A stretch of 64,000 bases of DNA from Brachypodium distachyon. Taxonomy: Eukaryota; Streptophyta; Magnoliopsida; Poales; Poaceae. Below the pieces are notes generated by a model. The model saw only the letters and a list, made by a program, of their open reading frames with translations, was not told the origin of the DNA and did not search any database. Of the stretch, positions 50,927 to 63,395 are shown in pieces. Made by a program: the position numbers and the translations under genes. The stretch lies in the NCBI RefSeq assembly GCF_000005505.3, contig NC_016135.3, positions 6,589,501-6,653,500 on the forward strand, written 5' to 3'. Positions within the stretch are counted from its first letter, which is position 1; each line of letters starts with the position of its first letter.

Positions 50927-53672
50927 GCTCGTGGTGGTTTCGGGCGTGGGGGTGGTTTCAATGACGGCAGTTTTCATGGTGGCCATGGCGAGTTCGAGGG
51001 TCCCGGGGACCAAGGTTTCAATCCTGGGTATGGCTATGGCGGTGGCTATGGCGGTGGATATGGTGGCGGCGGTTATGGTGGTGGAGGTCGGGGAGCAGGT
51101 GGTTATGGTGGTGGCGGTTTCCATCCGGGCCGGTGGAACACTCGGCCTGCAGGTGGCTTCCATGCGCGTCAGGGTGGCACTGGATCCGGCAATCGACGCC
51201 GTTTTGAGTTCCGCGCTGGCCGTGGTGATGGCGGCCGCGGTCGTGGTTCGTCCACGGATCGCGGGCGCGGTCCGGGCTCTTCGCTCGGTGCTAGTGGCCC
51301 GGTGCAGGCGTCTGGTTCGGCATCGGCAACGACGATGGCTGCTGCGGCCGATTCGACTCCGGCTGCAGTGGTGACCTCCGCTGCTGCGCCTTCGATGGCC
51401 CCTGGTGCTGGGGTCACGGCTGCGCCACTGGTGGGTTCGACATCGGCATTTGTCCCTCCGGTCGCGCCTGCGGGGGGGATGCTATCATCGGTGCAAGCGG
51501 TGTCTGCAATTCCTGTGATGCCGATGGCCATGGCGACCGGGCGCTCTTCTGCGCGGCCTCCTGCAGTGGCGAAGGACGCCGCAGGGCCAGGACCTACTTC
51601 GGCTGCCCTGGCTGCGGCGAAAGGAAAGGCAGCAGAAGTGCTGCCGTTTGTTGTGGCTGCTGATGTGGGCACTTCATCTAACCCAACAGATGGTGGGGCT
51701 GTGATCCAAGCAAAGAAAAGAGCTAGATGCTATCGTTGCAATTTAGCAGGCCACGTTTCCATGGATTGTGATACTATTTTGTGTGACCACTGTGAGTCGG
51801 CAGAACATGCTTCGGTCGTGTGCCCTCTGCTGGATGCTCCTAAACCTCAAATGACTATGTATCGTGTGGCTGATGAGGAGCTACTCATGTTTGAGATGCC
51901 GCTAACTAGCTCGTTTCGGACCAAGTTAGACAGTGGCCGTGTGGGGATGGTCACAATTTCAGGAGGGAGCTTATCTCTCGATGAGATGGTTTCTTTATTG
52001 CAGTTGTTTGTGCCGACTGAGAATTTTATTTGGGATGTCACTCTGGCTGAGAAGGATGTTTTTAAAGTTCATTTTCCCAACAAGGCGGAACTTCAGCGGA
52101 TGGTTTGTTTTGGTAATTTCAAAGTTCCCGGTAGTCCGTGCTTGCTTACTTTTGAGGAATGGACAGTAAAGGTGAAACCCGTTTGGACTCTGCAAGATGT
52201 TTGGGTTCTGGTTTCAGGGATTCCCACGGAGGTGCTTCGTGATTTTCTTGGTCTGTGGGGTCTTGGGTCATTGTTTGGGGTGACAAAGGAGGTAGACATG
52301 GTGTATACTCGGCTTCATAATGTTTTGCGTATCCGTATTGCTTGTGCGGATTATAAGCGCATTCCGGCTCGGAGGTTTGTTTTGATCAAAGGGGAAGGTT
52401 TTGAGCTGTTTTTCCAAGTGGAGGCGCCGCTTGAGGTTCAGCAGCCGGCCGATGCGACTATGCCTGATGTTTCTGATTCGGATGGTGACGGGAATAATGA
52501 TAATGGTAATTCTTCACACGAGGAGTCGGATGGCAGTGGCAAGCATACAACAAATTCTGATGGTCGTTCTTCTTCACCGGTCGTGGGAGATGTTTCGTCA
52601 CCTCATACCTCTCAGTTAGCCTGTTCTCTGCTGCCTTCCATTCGCTTCGGTTCCTTTCCGGTGGGAGCTTTTTCTGTGGGAGCGGCAGTGCCCAGCGGAC
52701 GGTGGGCAGATATGGTCGAGGAGGATGAGCTTGCGGCATCTGCTCCTCCGTTTGCTGCTGGTGGTGGTCGCCTCCCTCCTGTTGTTGCTGATCGGACGGC
52801 AACGGCAGGCGGGCCTGCTTCGGGTGGCTCGGTGGCTGCTTCTCTGCGTCGCGGGCCATCGGTGCCGGTTGCAGAGCAGTCGCTTGCTGCTGTGGCCGGG
52901 GCTGCAGCTGTGCGTGCGTCTCCCCAGCTTGCGGTTGGGGCTGGTGCAGCTGCTGCCTCCCTGCCATGTCCGGCCGTGCGGGCTGGGTCTCCTCAGCCGG
53001 GTGTCACGCGGGAGCTGCATCTGTTCGGGGGTCAACAGCAGGCGGCTGTTGTGCTCGGGCAGTCGCCCGCTGCTCCGGTTGCTCCTGTTCGTGTGTCAGC
53101 GGACATGCGAATGGGACATCTACTCCAACGGTGGCCGAGATGATTGCGTTCGGCGGGATCCAGGAGCTGCGACGTCTGGGGTGCGATCCAGTGCAAGGTT
53201 TTGTGCCCAACCGGATGGCGACGCTACCCAGTTGGAGCGAGCGGCTCGTCGGACTCGTGACCGCAACGAGAACTTTAATTTAGGTACAAATTTACTTTCA
53301 AAATTTTCGTTTGTTGAACTACCTGATTCTGAAATCATGGAGAGGGCTAGTCGTATTGGGGTGTCTCTAGGTTCTACTATTTCATCTGTTAGTGAATCGA
53401 TTAATTTACTGAAGGATGTTGAGATGGAGAGAGCGCTTACCTTACTTCATAAGAATGTTGGGACTGCAAATGGGGATGTAGATGGTTTACACAATATAGT
53501 TGTCTCGAAGATTTCAGATCTCTGTGTAGACTTAGATGATGAGTCGGTTGTCATTGAGGATGATCAGTCGGATCGTTGTGTGAGAGTCACACGCCCTCGA
53601 AAGAAGAAAGTCTACGATTTCTCAACCGTTCGTCAGAGCTCTAGGATTAAAAAAATAAGACGTTATTCGTGA
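50927..53672 (+). pseudogene. LINE B ORF1 (nucleic-acid-binding protein)
   Basis: The main frame runs from inside the 5' flank (first ATG at 50837) to 53143. Domains: Gly/Arg-rich N-terminus (GGYGGGYGGGGYGGGGR), long Ala/Val/Pro-rich linker, two CCHC knuckles (CYRCNLAGHVSMDC and CDHCESAEHASVVC), and then a DUF4283-like RNA-binding region with LPNKAELQRMVCFGNF-type text and VWVLVSGIPTEVLRDFLGLW. Acidic and Ser-rich stretches follow. Two shifts between 53110 and 53190 separate the tail, where TPTVAEMIAFGGIQE and RKKKVYDFSTVRQSSRIKK are found. ORF1 ends TGA at 53670-53672, overlapping ORF2. Confidence 0.85.
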
Positions 53673-54990
53673 TGAAAGGTATGTTTTGGAATAGCGAAGG
53701 TCTTCGTGACCCAGCTAAGCATCGCTTTATACATGATATTGTCCGTGAGCAGCATATGGATTTTGTGGCTATTTTGGAGACAGGGCGTTCCAATTTTTCG
53801 ACTCCCTTTTTGAATCACTTGGCTAGGGGTTTAGACTTTGCTTGGTACTATTTACCCCCGCACGGCAGATCTGGTGGTATACTCGTTGGGGTTAACACAA
53901 CAACCCTCCACGTCAATCAATCGGGTTGACACGGGGGATTTTTGTGTTAAATTCCAGCTACGGTCCAAGGTGGATGGTTTTGACTGGGTTTTGGTTCCGG
54001 TTTATGGGGCAGCCCAGGTGGTGCATAAGGCGGAATTTTTGGCCGAACTAGTTCGGATTTGTGAGGCGGAAGTCCTGCCGATGTTGGTTGGTGGTGATTT
54101 TAATATCATTCGCCGTCGTGAGGAAAATAATAATGATAATTTTAATGCTAGGTGGCCTTTTATTTTTAATGCTATTATTGAGAGCTTAGACTTGAGGGAA
54201 ATTGCTCTGTCGGGGCGCCAATTTACTTGGGCTAGTAGACGTCAGACTCCGACTTATGAGAAATTAGATCGCATACTTTCTAGTATTGGTTGGGAGCAAA
54301 AATTTCCGCAAGTGTCGGTTCATGCTCTGCCTCGTTCAGGGTCTGACCACACTCCTTTGATTATTGATTCTGGCGATCAGGCTCACCTCGGTAATAAAGC
54401 TAATTTTTCATTTGAGCTCTCATGGTTAAGTCAGGATGGATTTTATGAGATGGTCGCCACTGAATGGGCGTCTATTACATCGGGTAACACGCCTATTGAG
54501 CGTTGGCAAAATAAGATTAGACACATTCGCCGTTTCCTTCGTGGTTGGGCCAAAAATATTAGTAGGGTTTATAAGAAAGAAAGGGATCGCCTCTTAAAGA
54601 TTATTGACGCTCTTCATATCAAGGCTGAATCCATAGACCTTTCGACGGCCGAGCGGTCTACCCTGAAGGAGGCTAATGATTTCGTATCTAAGCTCCGACG
54701 GGAAGAAGAGTCGAAATGGGGGCAGCGGGCTAAAGTTAAGTATGTCCAGGAGGGAGGTAATAATACAAAGTTTTTTCACCTCATCGCTAATGGAAAGCAC
54801 GGAGAGAAAAAAATCTTCCAACTCGAGCAGGACGAGGGGACAATTACGGGACAAGCGAACCTTCAATTGTTTATCTCCGATTACTACAAGAGATTGTTTG
54901 GTGCATCGGCCCCAAATTCTTTTTCTCTTTTGGAAGATCAGATCGAGGATATCCCTCAACTCTCTCCGACAGAGAATGCTATGCTGGTGG
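53669..54990 (+). pseudogene. LINE B ORF2 endonuclease domain
   Basis: ORF2 starts MMKGMFWNSEGLRDPAKHRF (WN.EGL is the first apurinic-endonuclease motif), then FVAILETGRSNFS with the catalytic Glu and GRSGGILVGVN. A frameshift near 53925 leads to the 53838-55094 frame: LPMLVGGDFNIIRRREEN (GDFN motif), FTWASRRQTPTYEKLDRILS and RSGSDHTPLI (SDH motif). All main catalytic motifs are present. The domain nicks target DNA for target-primed reverse transcription. Confidence 0.9.
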
Positions 54991-55834
54991 TTGTTTTTAC
55001 GGAGGACGAGGTGCACGATGCAATCGTTCAGATGGAACGTAACAAAGCTCCAGGTCCCGACGGCTTTCCGGCCGAGTTCTACCAAACTTTCTGAAATGTT
55101 ATTAAATTTGATCTGATGGCGCTTTTCACACAGCTTCAGTCGAGCGAGCTGCCTCTTTATAAACTTAATTTTGGCGTAATTACTCTTCTTCCCGAGAAGG
55201 AGGATGCAATTCAGATCCAGCAATATCGTCCTATTTGTTTGTTGAATGTGAGCTTCAAATTTTTTACTAAGGTAGCTACTAATCGTATTGCGGGGATCGC
55301 CCATCAAGTGATTAGTCCTAAGCAGACGGCTTTTATGCCAGGCCGGCACATTTTGGAAGGGGTGGTTGTGCTTCATGAGACCATCCATGAGCTTCATCGG
55401 AAGAAGCTGGATGGAGTCTTGTTTAAGATTGACTTTGAGAAGGCTTATGATAAAGTTAAATGGCCTTTTCTCCAACGGTCGCTCCGAATGAAAGGTTTCG
55501 ATCCTATTTGGTGCAACTGGATTCTCGTCTTGTTCAGAGAGGAAGTGTGGGGATTAAGGTGAATGACGATATTGGTCATTTTTTCCAGACCCGGAAAGGC
55601 TTACGTCAGGGTGATCCGTTGTCGCCGCTGCTTTTTAATATTGTTGCCGATATGCTGGCTATCCTTATTTCTCGGGCAAAAAAGGATGGTCAGGTTGGAG
55701 GCCTTATTCCTCATTTGGTTGAGGGAGGGGTTTACATCCTCCAATATGCTGACGACACGATTCTTTTCTTGGAGCACGACTTAGCGAAAGCTATTAACAT
55801 GAAGCTTATACTCAGCATTTTTGAGCAGCTCTAA
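54991..55834 (+). pseudogene. LINE B ORF2 reverse transcriptase core
   Basis: NKAPGPDGFPAEFYQTF ends at a TGA (55092-55094) where W is normal. The frame then resumes with ALFTQLQSSELPLYKLNFGV, YRPICLLNVSFKFFTKVATN and GVLFKIDFEKAYDKVKWPFL with the first catalytic Asp. A shift near 55520 leads to GLRQGDPLSPLLFNIVADML and the catalytic box ILQYADDTILFLEHD. A TAA follows at 55832-55834. One nonsense, one shift and another nonsense interrupt it. Confidence 0.9.
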
Positions 55835-55978
55835 GGTCTTAAAATTAACTTCCATAAAAGTGAGATCTTTTGTTTTGGGAAGGCTAAGGATGAGAAATCT
55901 AGCTATAAGAACATTTTCGGGTGTGAGTCGGGGTAGTTACCAATTCGTTATCTAGGGATCCCCGTTCATTACCGTAAA

Positions 55979-57346
55979 TTGCTTAATAAGGAATGGAAGT
56001 CGGTGGAGGATCGTTTTGAGAAAAAGCTGGGGTGTTGGAAGGGTAAGCTTCTTTCCTACGGCGATCGACTTACTCTCATTAATTATGTTCTTACTAGCAT
56101 GCCCATGTTTATGTTATCTTTTCTTGAAATACCCGTCGGGGTTCGCAAGAGATTGGATTTCTACAGATCTCGTTTCTTCTGGCAGTCTGACGAGCATCGG
56201 TGGAAGTATAGGCTGACCAAATGGAATATCATCTGTCGTCCTAAGGACCAAGGTGGTTTGGGCATTGAGTTGTTGGAAATTAAAAATAGATGCTTGCTAA
56301 GCAAATGGCTTTTCAAGCTCCTTAATGAGGAAGGGATGTGGCAAGAACTGCTACAGAACAAGTACCTTCGTGGTGACACCCTTTCCCATACGTCTATTAG
56401 ACCTACTGATTCTCCATTTTGGAAAGGGCTCCTGAAAGTTAAAGATGACTTTTTTAGCCTTGGTATGTTCATCCTGGGGGATGGTGCCAGAATTCGTTTC
56501 TGGGAGGACACCTGGCTAGAAAATTCACCTCTTGCTCATCAATATCCTTCGCTCTTTTGGATTGTACAGCACAAAAATGTTTCTGTTGCTACGGTCTTTG
56601 CGTCGGTTCCTCTGAATATAAGTTTTAGACGGAACCTCGATGGACACAAATGGGCGTGTTGGCTGCATTTGGTTCGGCGTTTGATGTTGGTGCAATTTTC
56701 TGGTGAGCCGGATAAGTTTGTTTGGAGTCTTTCTTCCTCGGGCATTTTTACTGTAAAGTCTATGTACGCAGACTTTATGAAAGGACAAACGGTTTTTCAT
56801 CGGAAATACCTGTGGAAGTTAAAAATTCCTTCAAAAGTGAAGATATTTATGTGGTTTCTCGACCGCAAAGTTCTTTTGACTAAAGAGAATCTTGCGAAAC
56901 GGAACTGGGAGGGGAGTTTAAAGTGTTGCTTTTGTGACTCCGATGAAACTGTACATCACCTCTTTATTTTGTGTCCTTTAGCTCGCATTGTGTGGCGCAT
57001 TATTTATATTACTTTTAATCTGCATCCACCGACTTCGATTACTAATTTATTTGGCAACTGGTTTAATGGGTTAGACAACAAAATTAAGGCTCATATTCGA
57101 ATGGGAGTTTCGGCTTTCTGTTGGGCTATTTGGAACTGCAGAAATGATGTTGTTTTTAATAGAACCAGAGTTCCACATTTTTTGCAGGTTGTTTTCAGAG
57201 CAACCCATTGGATCCGACTGTGGGCTTTCCAGCTTCCTGCGCGTCTGCGGGAACCTTTGGATACTGGATACAACCGACTGGAGATGGTCACTCGGGATAT
57301 CTTCAGCCAGACTGGCTGGCGGTGTACTAGACGTCTAGATGCATAA
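55979..57346 (+). pseudogene. LINE B ORF2 C-terminal region with zinc-binding module
   Basis: A 455-residue open frame: WKGKLLSYGDRLTLINYVLT, KYRLTKWNIICRPKDQGGLG, GDGARIRFWEDTWLENSPLA, WKLKIPSKVKIFMWFLDRKV and the zf-RVT motif CCFCDSDETVHHLFILCPLA. It ends TGWRCTRRLDA just before the 3' untranslated region. Between 55834 and 55979 (GLKINFHKSE, PIRYLGIPVH) one more stop occurs. Confidence 0.9.
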
Positions 57347-57489
57347 TTTCGTCTTGTTAGAGCTATTTCGTTGGCTTATCTTTGTATCGACTATCGCTGA
57401 TCAATGAATTGTATGATTTTTGATCACATTGCAATAAAAATGGTTGTGTGCATGAGACCCTTTTTGAAAGAAAAAAAAGATACGAGGAG

Positions 57490-59319
57490 CCTCCACCCAT
57501 ATCGTTACCCTACGGGTGCCATCCTGACTTAACAGTTAGTTTCATGTATAGTTAATTTATCCTTAATTTAGCTATATCCTAAAAATTGTAACGAGCAAAT
57601 GTTAGCTCAATAGTCTTCAGGCGCTACGCAATGCTCGTAGTATGATCTGTGATGTGTTGCATGCACCTCCAGCATTCGAGCGGTTGATGTGTCGTCATCT
57701 AGCTGTCATGCTTCTTTTGGTTTAAATGAGAGGCGTGGAACTTGTGAAATGGTGAATTTCACCCAAGTCATGAGTTTATATAGGACAAAGCCTTCACGAC
57801 GGGTCATACACTCGAGGGCAGAAGCAGTGAAAAATTATAAGAAGGGCGGACTAAGGAAAAAATTATAAGAAGGGATAAAGCAGAGATTATTGGCTAGGGG
57901 ACCAAAATACAAAAAATTAGCTTGCAGTATAAATAGTAGGGACGTAAGCACAATTTTTAAATCTTAAATGGGGGGTGGGGGGGCAAAGCTCCTATTGCCC
58001 ATCTGAAAACACCTGTACATACACACTTGACCCGTCAATGGCGACTCTCGCACACTAGGTAAGTGGGGATTGTGGTTCGAGCTAGAGTTATCACTGATGT
58101 GTGGCCGGATACATGTCAATGTTCGAGCAGTCACTGCTGACCTTGTTGCCAGTGAGTCGTCAGAGCTGACACCGATGGTTCTTGTTTCACGGACCAGGTA
58201 AATATGTCAGATGTATGCTAACGAGAGTGGCACAAACTTTTCAAGACTGGCGGTCCTTTAGGGACGTGGTAGTGATGACTTATCAAGAGGACTTGTGCAC
58301 AGTTATCACTGACATGTCCCTATAAGAATCGTCGATGGTGATGATTGGTTAAGACAACGAGCTTTATAGTAGTAGTGGAGGACAAGAACATGAGTCCACA
58401 AAAGACGAAAAAGAGGAGGGGGATAAGAGTACACTGACATGTGGCCCCCACAAAATATTCCACATCGGGCCTAACTTCTGGGCCAATTGGGTGGCGAGTG
58501 TTTTGGTGTGTTAGATGAATAATTAGCACAACTATTAACAACTTTATAAAAAGAAAACTCAAAATTTTATCGAGGTCGTGTTTTTGCGCATTGCACACAC
58601 AGACTAGTTAGGGCCCAGGATGTTTTTTAATGGAAAAACCGTACAAGAAACCTCTACTGCATAATTATGAGTATCAAGAGTTAAACCCTGCTGAGTGGAA
58701 TCATGCATCCACGACACCACCACATCAAAAGATGTTTCTCGGTTTGCAGGAATTATGGGATTTTCATAGTAACATTGTTCAGTTGGGATTACAAGAAAGG
58801 TACACAGTGTTCCATAGGATTTTTTCCCTAACTGTACCGATTCTATAGGAATGAAAATGTCCACCCAGAACTCATGATTTATTTTATTTTATATTTTGTG
58901 GAAGACAAAGGGGGCTCGCTCCAACAAATCAGGTTTGGCAGTCCAAATTAAAAACAAGATCGTGGCTGCATCCTTGAGGCGAATAATATAAATAAATTAT
59001 TGATGGAGTAATTGTTCACGTCAAGCATAATTCCTAAGCTTTTCCTATCGGCCGTCTAAACACATCTGGTGATGTTTTCCTATGTTTAGTTTCTTGTTCC
59101 TACTCCTATGCTTTCATAGGCTGCTTTAGTAAAAAGGATTTTCATTTTTCTCCATATGAGTTGTTTGATTTGTAGGATTCAATTTCATGGGAAATTTTTC
59201 TAAGGATTCCATCGCACTACATTTTGTAGGAAATTTTCCATCCACTCCAACCTGAAATTGCAATCCTACGATTTTCTGATTCCTGTAATTTTCCTGTCAT
59301 GCGAATCAAAGAAACCCTA
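57490..59319. other. Intergenic DNA with MITE-like segments
   Basis: 57490-58620 holds no recognisable gene. 59040-59319 is rich in TCCTATG, CATAGG and GGATTC motifs with internal self-complementarity, like the Tourist/Harbinger-type MITEs of Triticeae. The downstream part of that unit appears to continue at 61230 after the inserted TIR element. Confidence 0.4.
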
Positions 59320-59320
59320 G

Positions 59321-61229
59321 GAGCAACTCCAGCAATAAAATAGCCGTGTTCCCAAGGCCGAACTCAATCCACGCGAAGGCGAGCGTGGGGAGCACGTCGC
59401 CAGGCCGCCATCACCGAGCACTTCTTCGACGGCCTGGCGGAGGAGGAGCGGCCCCGGCCGGAGTGGGACCGCCACAGCGGCCGCGCTTGAGCGCAATGGT
59501 TCGAGGACCAGCGCGACTACGACCTGTCCCGGAACAACATCGCCGGCTGGCGTGCGTTCTCGGGGGAAGCCGGGCAGCACGCTACCGGCGGTGATGGCAC
59601 ACATCGCCGCCGGCAATGTGCCCCGGCTAGAGACCTTGCCGCTGCCTCCTCCCCCGCCACCCGGTCACCACTGCTGGTTGGCGCGGTCCAGCGCGTCCTC
59701 CTCCTCCCGCTCTTCCTCGGTGGCGTGCACGCCGACACTGCACCTCATCAAGGACGAGCCTGAATCGTCCCGTGGGCGTTGAGCGCCGTCGCCTCCCTGC
59801 GGCCACCTCCGCCTGGTCCACCCGAAGAAAGGAGGCTTGGGAGACCCCGCCCGAGCACGAGTGCACGACGCTCGTTCTCCGCCGCAATGACGACCCGGAA
59901 GAATTTCCAAGCCAGCGAGCGGCGGAGATGTCCAGCGAGGATGATATCGACATGATCACCATGGATACCACCATTAGAACCCTATTTATCGGAGTACTTA
60001 ATAACAATTATAATCAGGTGAATTCAATTATGAATTGTGTCCAATATATTATTTGCAAAGAGGAAGAGCTGCTATCTTATGTGATTTTGTTATGCAGGCA
60101 TCTTATGGAACTCTATAAGTCCAAAGTGAAGATGCGGTGTAATAGCATGCAGCGGGTGATGCAAGGTGAAGCCTATCACGTATATTTTCCAACAAATCAA
60201 ACGGCAGATGATTTGGAGCTTGCTACAGAAAGATATCACGAATTAAAGTTGAATCCGATTCGGGTCCGAGCTGTCAGGAGACCCGGATTTGTTTTAATCA
60301 CCCAGGCCGTATCCGGAGTCCAAATCAAGCAAACAAGTACTTGTTGGAAATGTAATTACAAGACCTTTCCAACGGATCTGGCCCCACAAGGAGATTCAAC
60401 GCGTGCTGACCGTGGCAGACAAAATAAGCTGACGGATCTGTTTTTCTGTTTCCTAAAGAGTTGTAGTTTGTTCGGAAAGTTAGAGATAGAATTGGATTTC
60501 GGCCTCCTTACTCAAGGTGGACGAAAATCTCTCTCGCTCCTCCTTTATATACCCCACGAGCCCCCCCCCCCCCTATGGAGCCTTGGGTTTTGTTTAGTTA
60601 AAAGTTAGCCATTGCTACTACTTCGTGTAAGCGTGGTTGTCGGTTAGACCACCTGCTTTACCGCTTTCGGAACCCCAACTTATCATCTCGTTGAGACATC
60701 GATTTAATACAGCATATTCGCAATTTAAGATTGTATTTGCTATTTATCTCGTTCTTGCTTGTTCTTCGAGTGCTTGCAGGAACAAAGACCTTCGTGGTCA
60801 AGTTGATCGTGCCCCCGCGTGATCAATAACCCTCTGGAGTTGGTGTATCGATTGCTAAGGCGCTGCCTTTTAGGCCGCAGTCGGATCGTCAACGTCACCT
60901 CTTACACAAATCAAGCGTTACCAATCTCATCGAAAGATCGGGCCACCCCCGAGCCACATGAGAGTGGCCAAGCAGGCGCGCCGGCCTGCCGCTGCTGACG
61001 TCGCCTGGTGGGACAACCTCACCGACGACGACGAGGTTTTTATTTATTTTGTATAATTTTTGCCAAGTTTAATCAAAATCCGTTCAGTTTAATCAAATGT
61101 TGCCGAGTTTTATCAAATTTCGCAAAGTTTTGTTTTTTTGAGAAAAAAAAATTGGGGGGCGGGGTGCAAAAAAAGCCCTAAAAATCGGCCGCGCTGGATG
61201 CCAAACGGGGGGCGCAGCTGGAGATGCTC
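59321..61229. mobile_element. DNA transposon or gene-carrying TIR element, inserted in a MITE
   Basis: Left end GAGCAACTCCAGC (59321) and right end GCTGGAGATGCTC (61217-61229) form a 13-bp inverted repeat with one mismatch. Flanks are TAG and TAA, compatible with a degraded TWA target duplication of PIF/Harbinger type. The first 450 bp are GC-rich and coding-like. 60190-60960 looks like an inserted LTR with a TATA box (CTTTATATACCCC at about 60543) and a C13 tract near 60560-60572. Confidence 0.55.
59375..59965 (+). pseudogene. Decayed GC-rich coding segment inside the TIR element
   Basis: The plus strand reads, with stops and shifts, EHFFDGLAEEERPRPEWDRH and, in the 59552-59782 frame, a tail HLIKDEPESSRGR. 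Such KDEP tails occur in uncharacterised proteins carried by grass transposons. The 59772-60608 frame then has CTTLVLRRNDDPEEFPSQRA with EDDIDMITMD. I cannot name a family; function unknown. Confidence 0.45.
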
Positions 61230-61679
61230 TAAATTCCTCTGTTTTTGCATTCCTATGTTTCACTTAGATTTGTACACTCACTTGCCACGAGGAAATTGTT
61301 TTAAACTCCTTGCATGCCATTATCCAGGTGAAAGTGAACACGCAGAAACCACATATACATAGTTCCCTGAAGATTTCTTACTGTGAAATTTATGTCCCAT
61401 GAGATATGAAAGCAAACACATAGAGCATCAAAACGAGATTATCGTAATTTCCAAACGCCAAGTTTATCCAGGGTGCGACATGGATTTACAAAGTTCTATG
61501 GGAAGTTCTATACACAAAACATAAATGATAGACAAACCAAAAGACTAACCCAAAGACTGCTGGGTCGCGACATGAGGAGCGAAACTTGGGATACGTTGGA
61601 AGGATAATGAGCATGATTGAGGCGAGAAATCAGAAGCAGGGAGATGGTGAACAGAAGAAAAAAAGAAGTATAGCGGACG
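61230..61679. other. Unassigned DNA
   Basis: The first about 130 bp seem to continue the MITE-like host of the TIR element (TTCCTATGTTTCACTT...). The rest has no credible coding frame. Confidence 0.4.
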
Positions 61680-62135
61680 TTGGGGATCACACTTTGGTCT
61701 TTTTCTTCCTGCCCTCCAACCATCTTTATGTTTGGTTGCTGTACTAGGTTGCTAATATCTGCCACACATTTTTGTCATGCATGTGATGAGGACATTCCTA
61801 ATTTTTTATCATCAACTCCAATTAATGATGTTGCTGCACAAGACAAACCCAATGAAGTTAGACTTGGGCCAATAACAAGAGCACGTGCGAAGTTACTTGA
61901 ACAACAGGTGAACTCACTCTTAATTGAATCTGATGTTTTAATTGATGAGAGCTTTATACCACCTAAGTCTATGCATTTATGTATGATCAGATTTGAAGAT
62001 GTTTCAAGCCTTGCACGTGGAGGAGGAAAGTTGCAGCAAGATCCATTCCCGTTGATTTCCAATATCAAGAAGAGCGCGAGGGAGGAGAGAGAGGCCGGCG
62101 CACCACATGAAGAGGAGGAAATCAACCAGCAATAG
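61680..62135 (+). pseudogene. C-terminal end of a gypsy polyprotein
   Basis: From about 61770 the frame reads AQDKPNEVRLGPITRARAKL and LEQQVNSLLIESDVLIDESF, then KSMHLCMIRFEDVS. The GPITRARAK.LEQQVN text is the extreme C-terminus of the pol polyprotein in a group of grass Ty3/gypsy elements, downstream of the integrase. Nothing upstream of it survives. Ends at TAG near 62135. Confidence 0.75.
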
Positions 62136-62179
62136 AAGTTGTCTTGGCTGATGCTAGGACAAGTCCTACGACACGTCAA

Positions 62180-62760
62180 ACATGTCTAAGGCATCAGTGC
62201 ACGTCGAGAAGCATGTGACACACATAGGGCTGCCTACGACATGGTTTGTTTGCCTAAGTGTGAGTTGGGCCTGCGTGCTCATAGTTTGGGATGAACCCAA
62301 CATTTGTATCAAGTTTGGGTTGAACCAAGTTCGACTCCGAGTCCAATTAGGTTGCTGGACATCCACCCTCCTATATAAGTTGAGGGGCGCCCACGATTTA
62401 GGGTGAGACCATGTTTAGATTATTCAGAACCTTTCGTTGAACTGCTAAGCATTCATCTGAAATTATATTCTTCTTTGATTCGATCAGGAATTTACCTTCA
62501 CCACTTTGTTGCGATCTGGTGTTTTTGCTACTGAAGATTCAAGTGCTATCTATTGTTCCATTGGGAATTGGTAGATTGCAGAACCGTTTCGTGGTGTCGG
62601 CGGCTACGTGCGCAAGCGTGTGGTGTTGCGAATATCAAATAGGGTTGAGAATTGTTGCATTGGCAGCAAGGGACCAACCAGAAATTCGTCAGCGTCTCGC
62701 GAGTTATCATCCATCCACAACGAGCTCAACGAGAAGATCGGATCACCCCTTATCAGCATG
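62180..62760 (+). mobile_element. Probable 3' LTR remnant of that gypsy element
   Basis: A TATA box CCTATATAAG lies at 62371-62380, in DNA directly downstream of the pol tail. The following CACCTTGCACTTTGTT-like and GTGGTGTCGGCGGCTACGTGC stretches are typical of R/U5 of such LTRs. Exact ends were not found. Confidence 0.55.
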
Positions 62761-63168
62761 CCTATTGTGAATCAATCAAAATTGGCACCATGTTTATGCC
62801 ACTCTTATGCTCCTCCTATCTGATAGAAAAAGGTCCCATGATTGTGAGCACAACTTACCTTGGCTTGCAAAACCTAAATTTGTCTATGAATAGCAGATCA
62901 AATTGTATTATTTTCTATACAAATTTCTTACGTGGAATATTATTCTCCGTGCCAAGTGCTACAATATCTACTGGAACTCGTGGCTATTATGCAACTGAAT
63001 CTTTTAGAATGAAATATTACCTTTTATTCTTTACTACTTATAAAGGCACTAACATGTTCATCCCAACGTCCATTCCACTAAACAAACACAAAGTACTAAT
63101 GGTCCCACAATCAGACTCACTAAACACAAATTACTTGCTAACAGTGTGCGCTTAGCGATTACCTGTTG
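62761..63168. other. Intergenic DNA upstream of the aspartic proteinase fragment
   Basis: AT-rich with no credible coding frame. It lies where the promoter of the 63169-63395 exon would be, but no convincing TATA box stands out. Confidence 0.4.
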
Positions 63169-63395
63169 AGCCTGAAATTCCACCCGCAGGAGAATCTTTC
63201 AGCCCGCCGCGTTTTCATCGCCCCGAAACGTTTTTTCTTTCTCTCATCACCCGACCAGCCTCGCATGCCGCCAGCCGCCTCCACCTCCTTCCCTTCTCCT
63301 GCGGGCGCCGCCTCCTTGGCTCCTCCACCGCGGCCCGCCTCTGCGGAAGAGGAAGAAGAGGGGATTTGAGAAGGAGGAAGAAGAGTCACTGACAG
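63169..63395 (+). other. GC-rich candidate leader exon
   Basis: Pyrimidine-rich then purine-rich GC DNA of the sort found in grass 5' leaders, ending ACTGACAG|GTAAGG, a strong splice donor at 63396. The only ORF (63166-63369) is short and Ala/Pro/Ser-rich without motifs. The predicted intron 63396-63490 (95 bp) ends TTGTGTGCAG. Confidence 0.45.

Larger units (their letters stand above)
50927..57478 (+). mobile_element. LINE (L1-type) B, nearly full length
   Basis: Flanked by an 11-bp target duplication, GATACGAGGAG, at 50916-50926 and 57479-57489. The 3' end has an A-rich tail (GAAAGAAAAAAAA). It carries ORF1 with zinc knuckle and ORF2 with endonuclease, RT and C-terminal zinc-binding module. 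The 5' end starts within the Gly-rich part of ORF1 with no start codon of its own, so it was probably truncated on insertion. Several frameshifts make it inactive. Confidence 0.93.

Noticed and set aside
57900..58620. Possible CACTA subterminal repeats
   Set aside because: Motifs such as GTCAATGG and ATCACTGA are present but no regular repeat or terminus could be shown.
59772..60608. 278-residue open frame as a single gene
   Set aside because: Its first third resembles the transposon-associated text, while the rest runs through an LTR-like block; no consistent domain.
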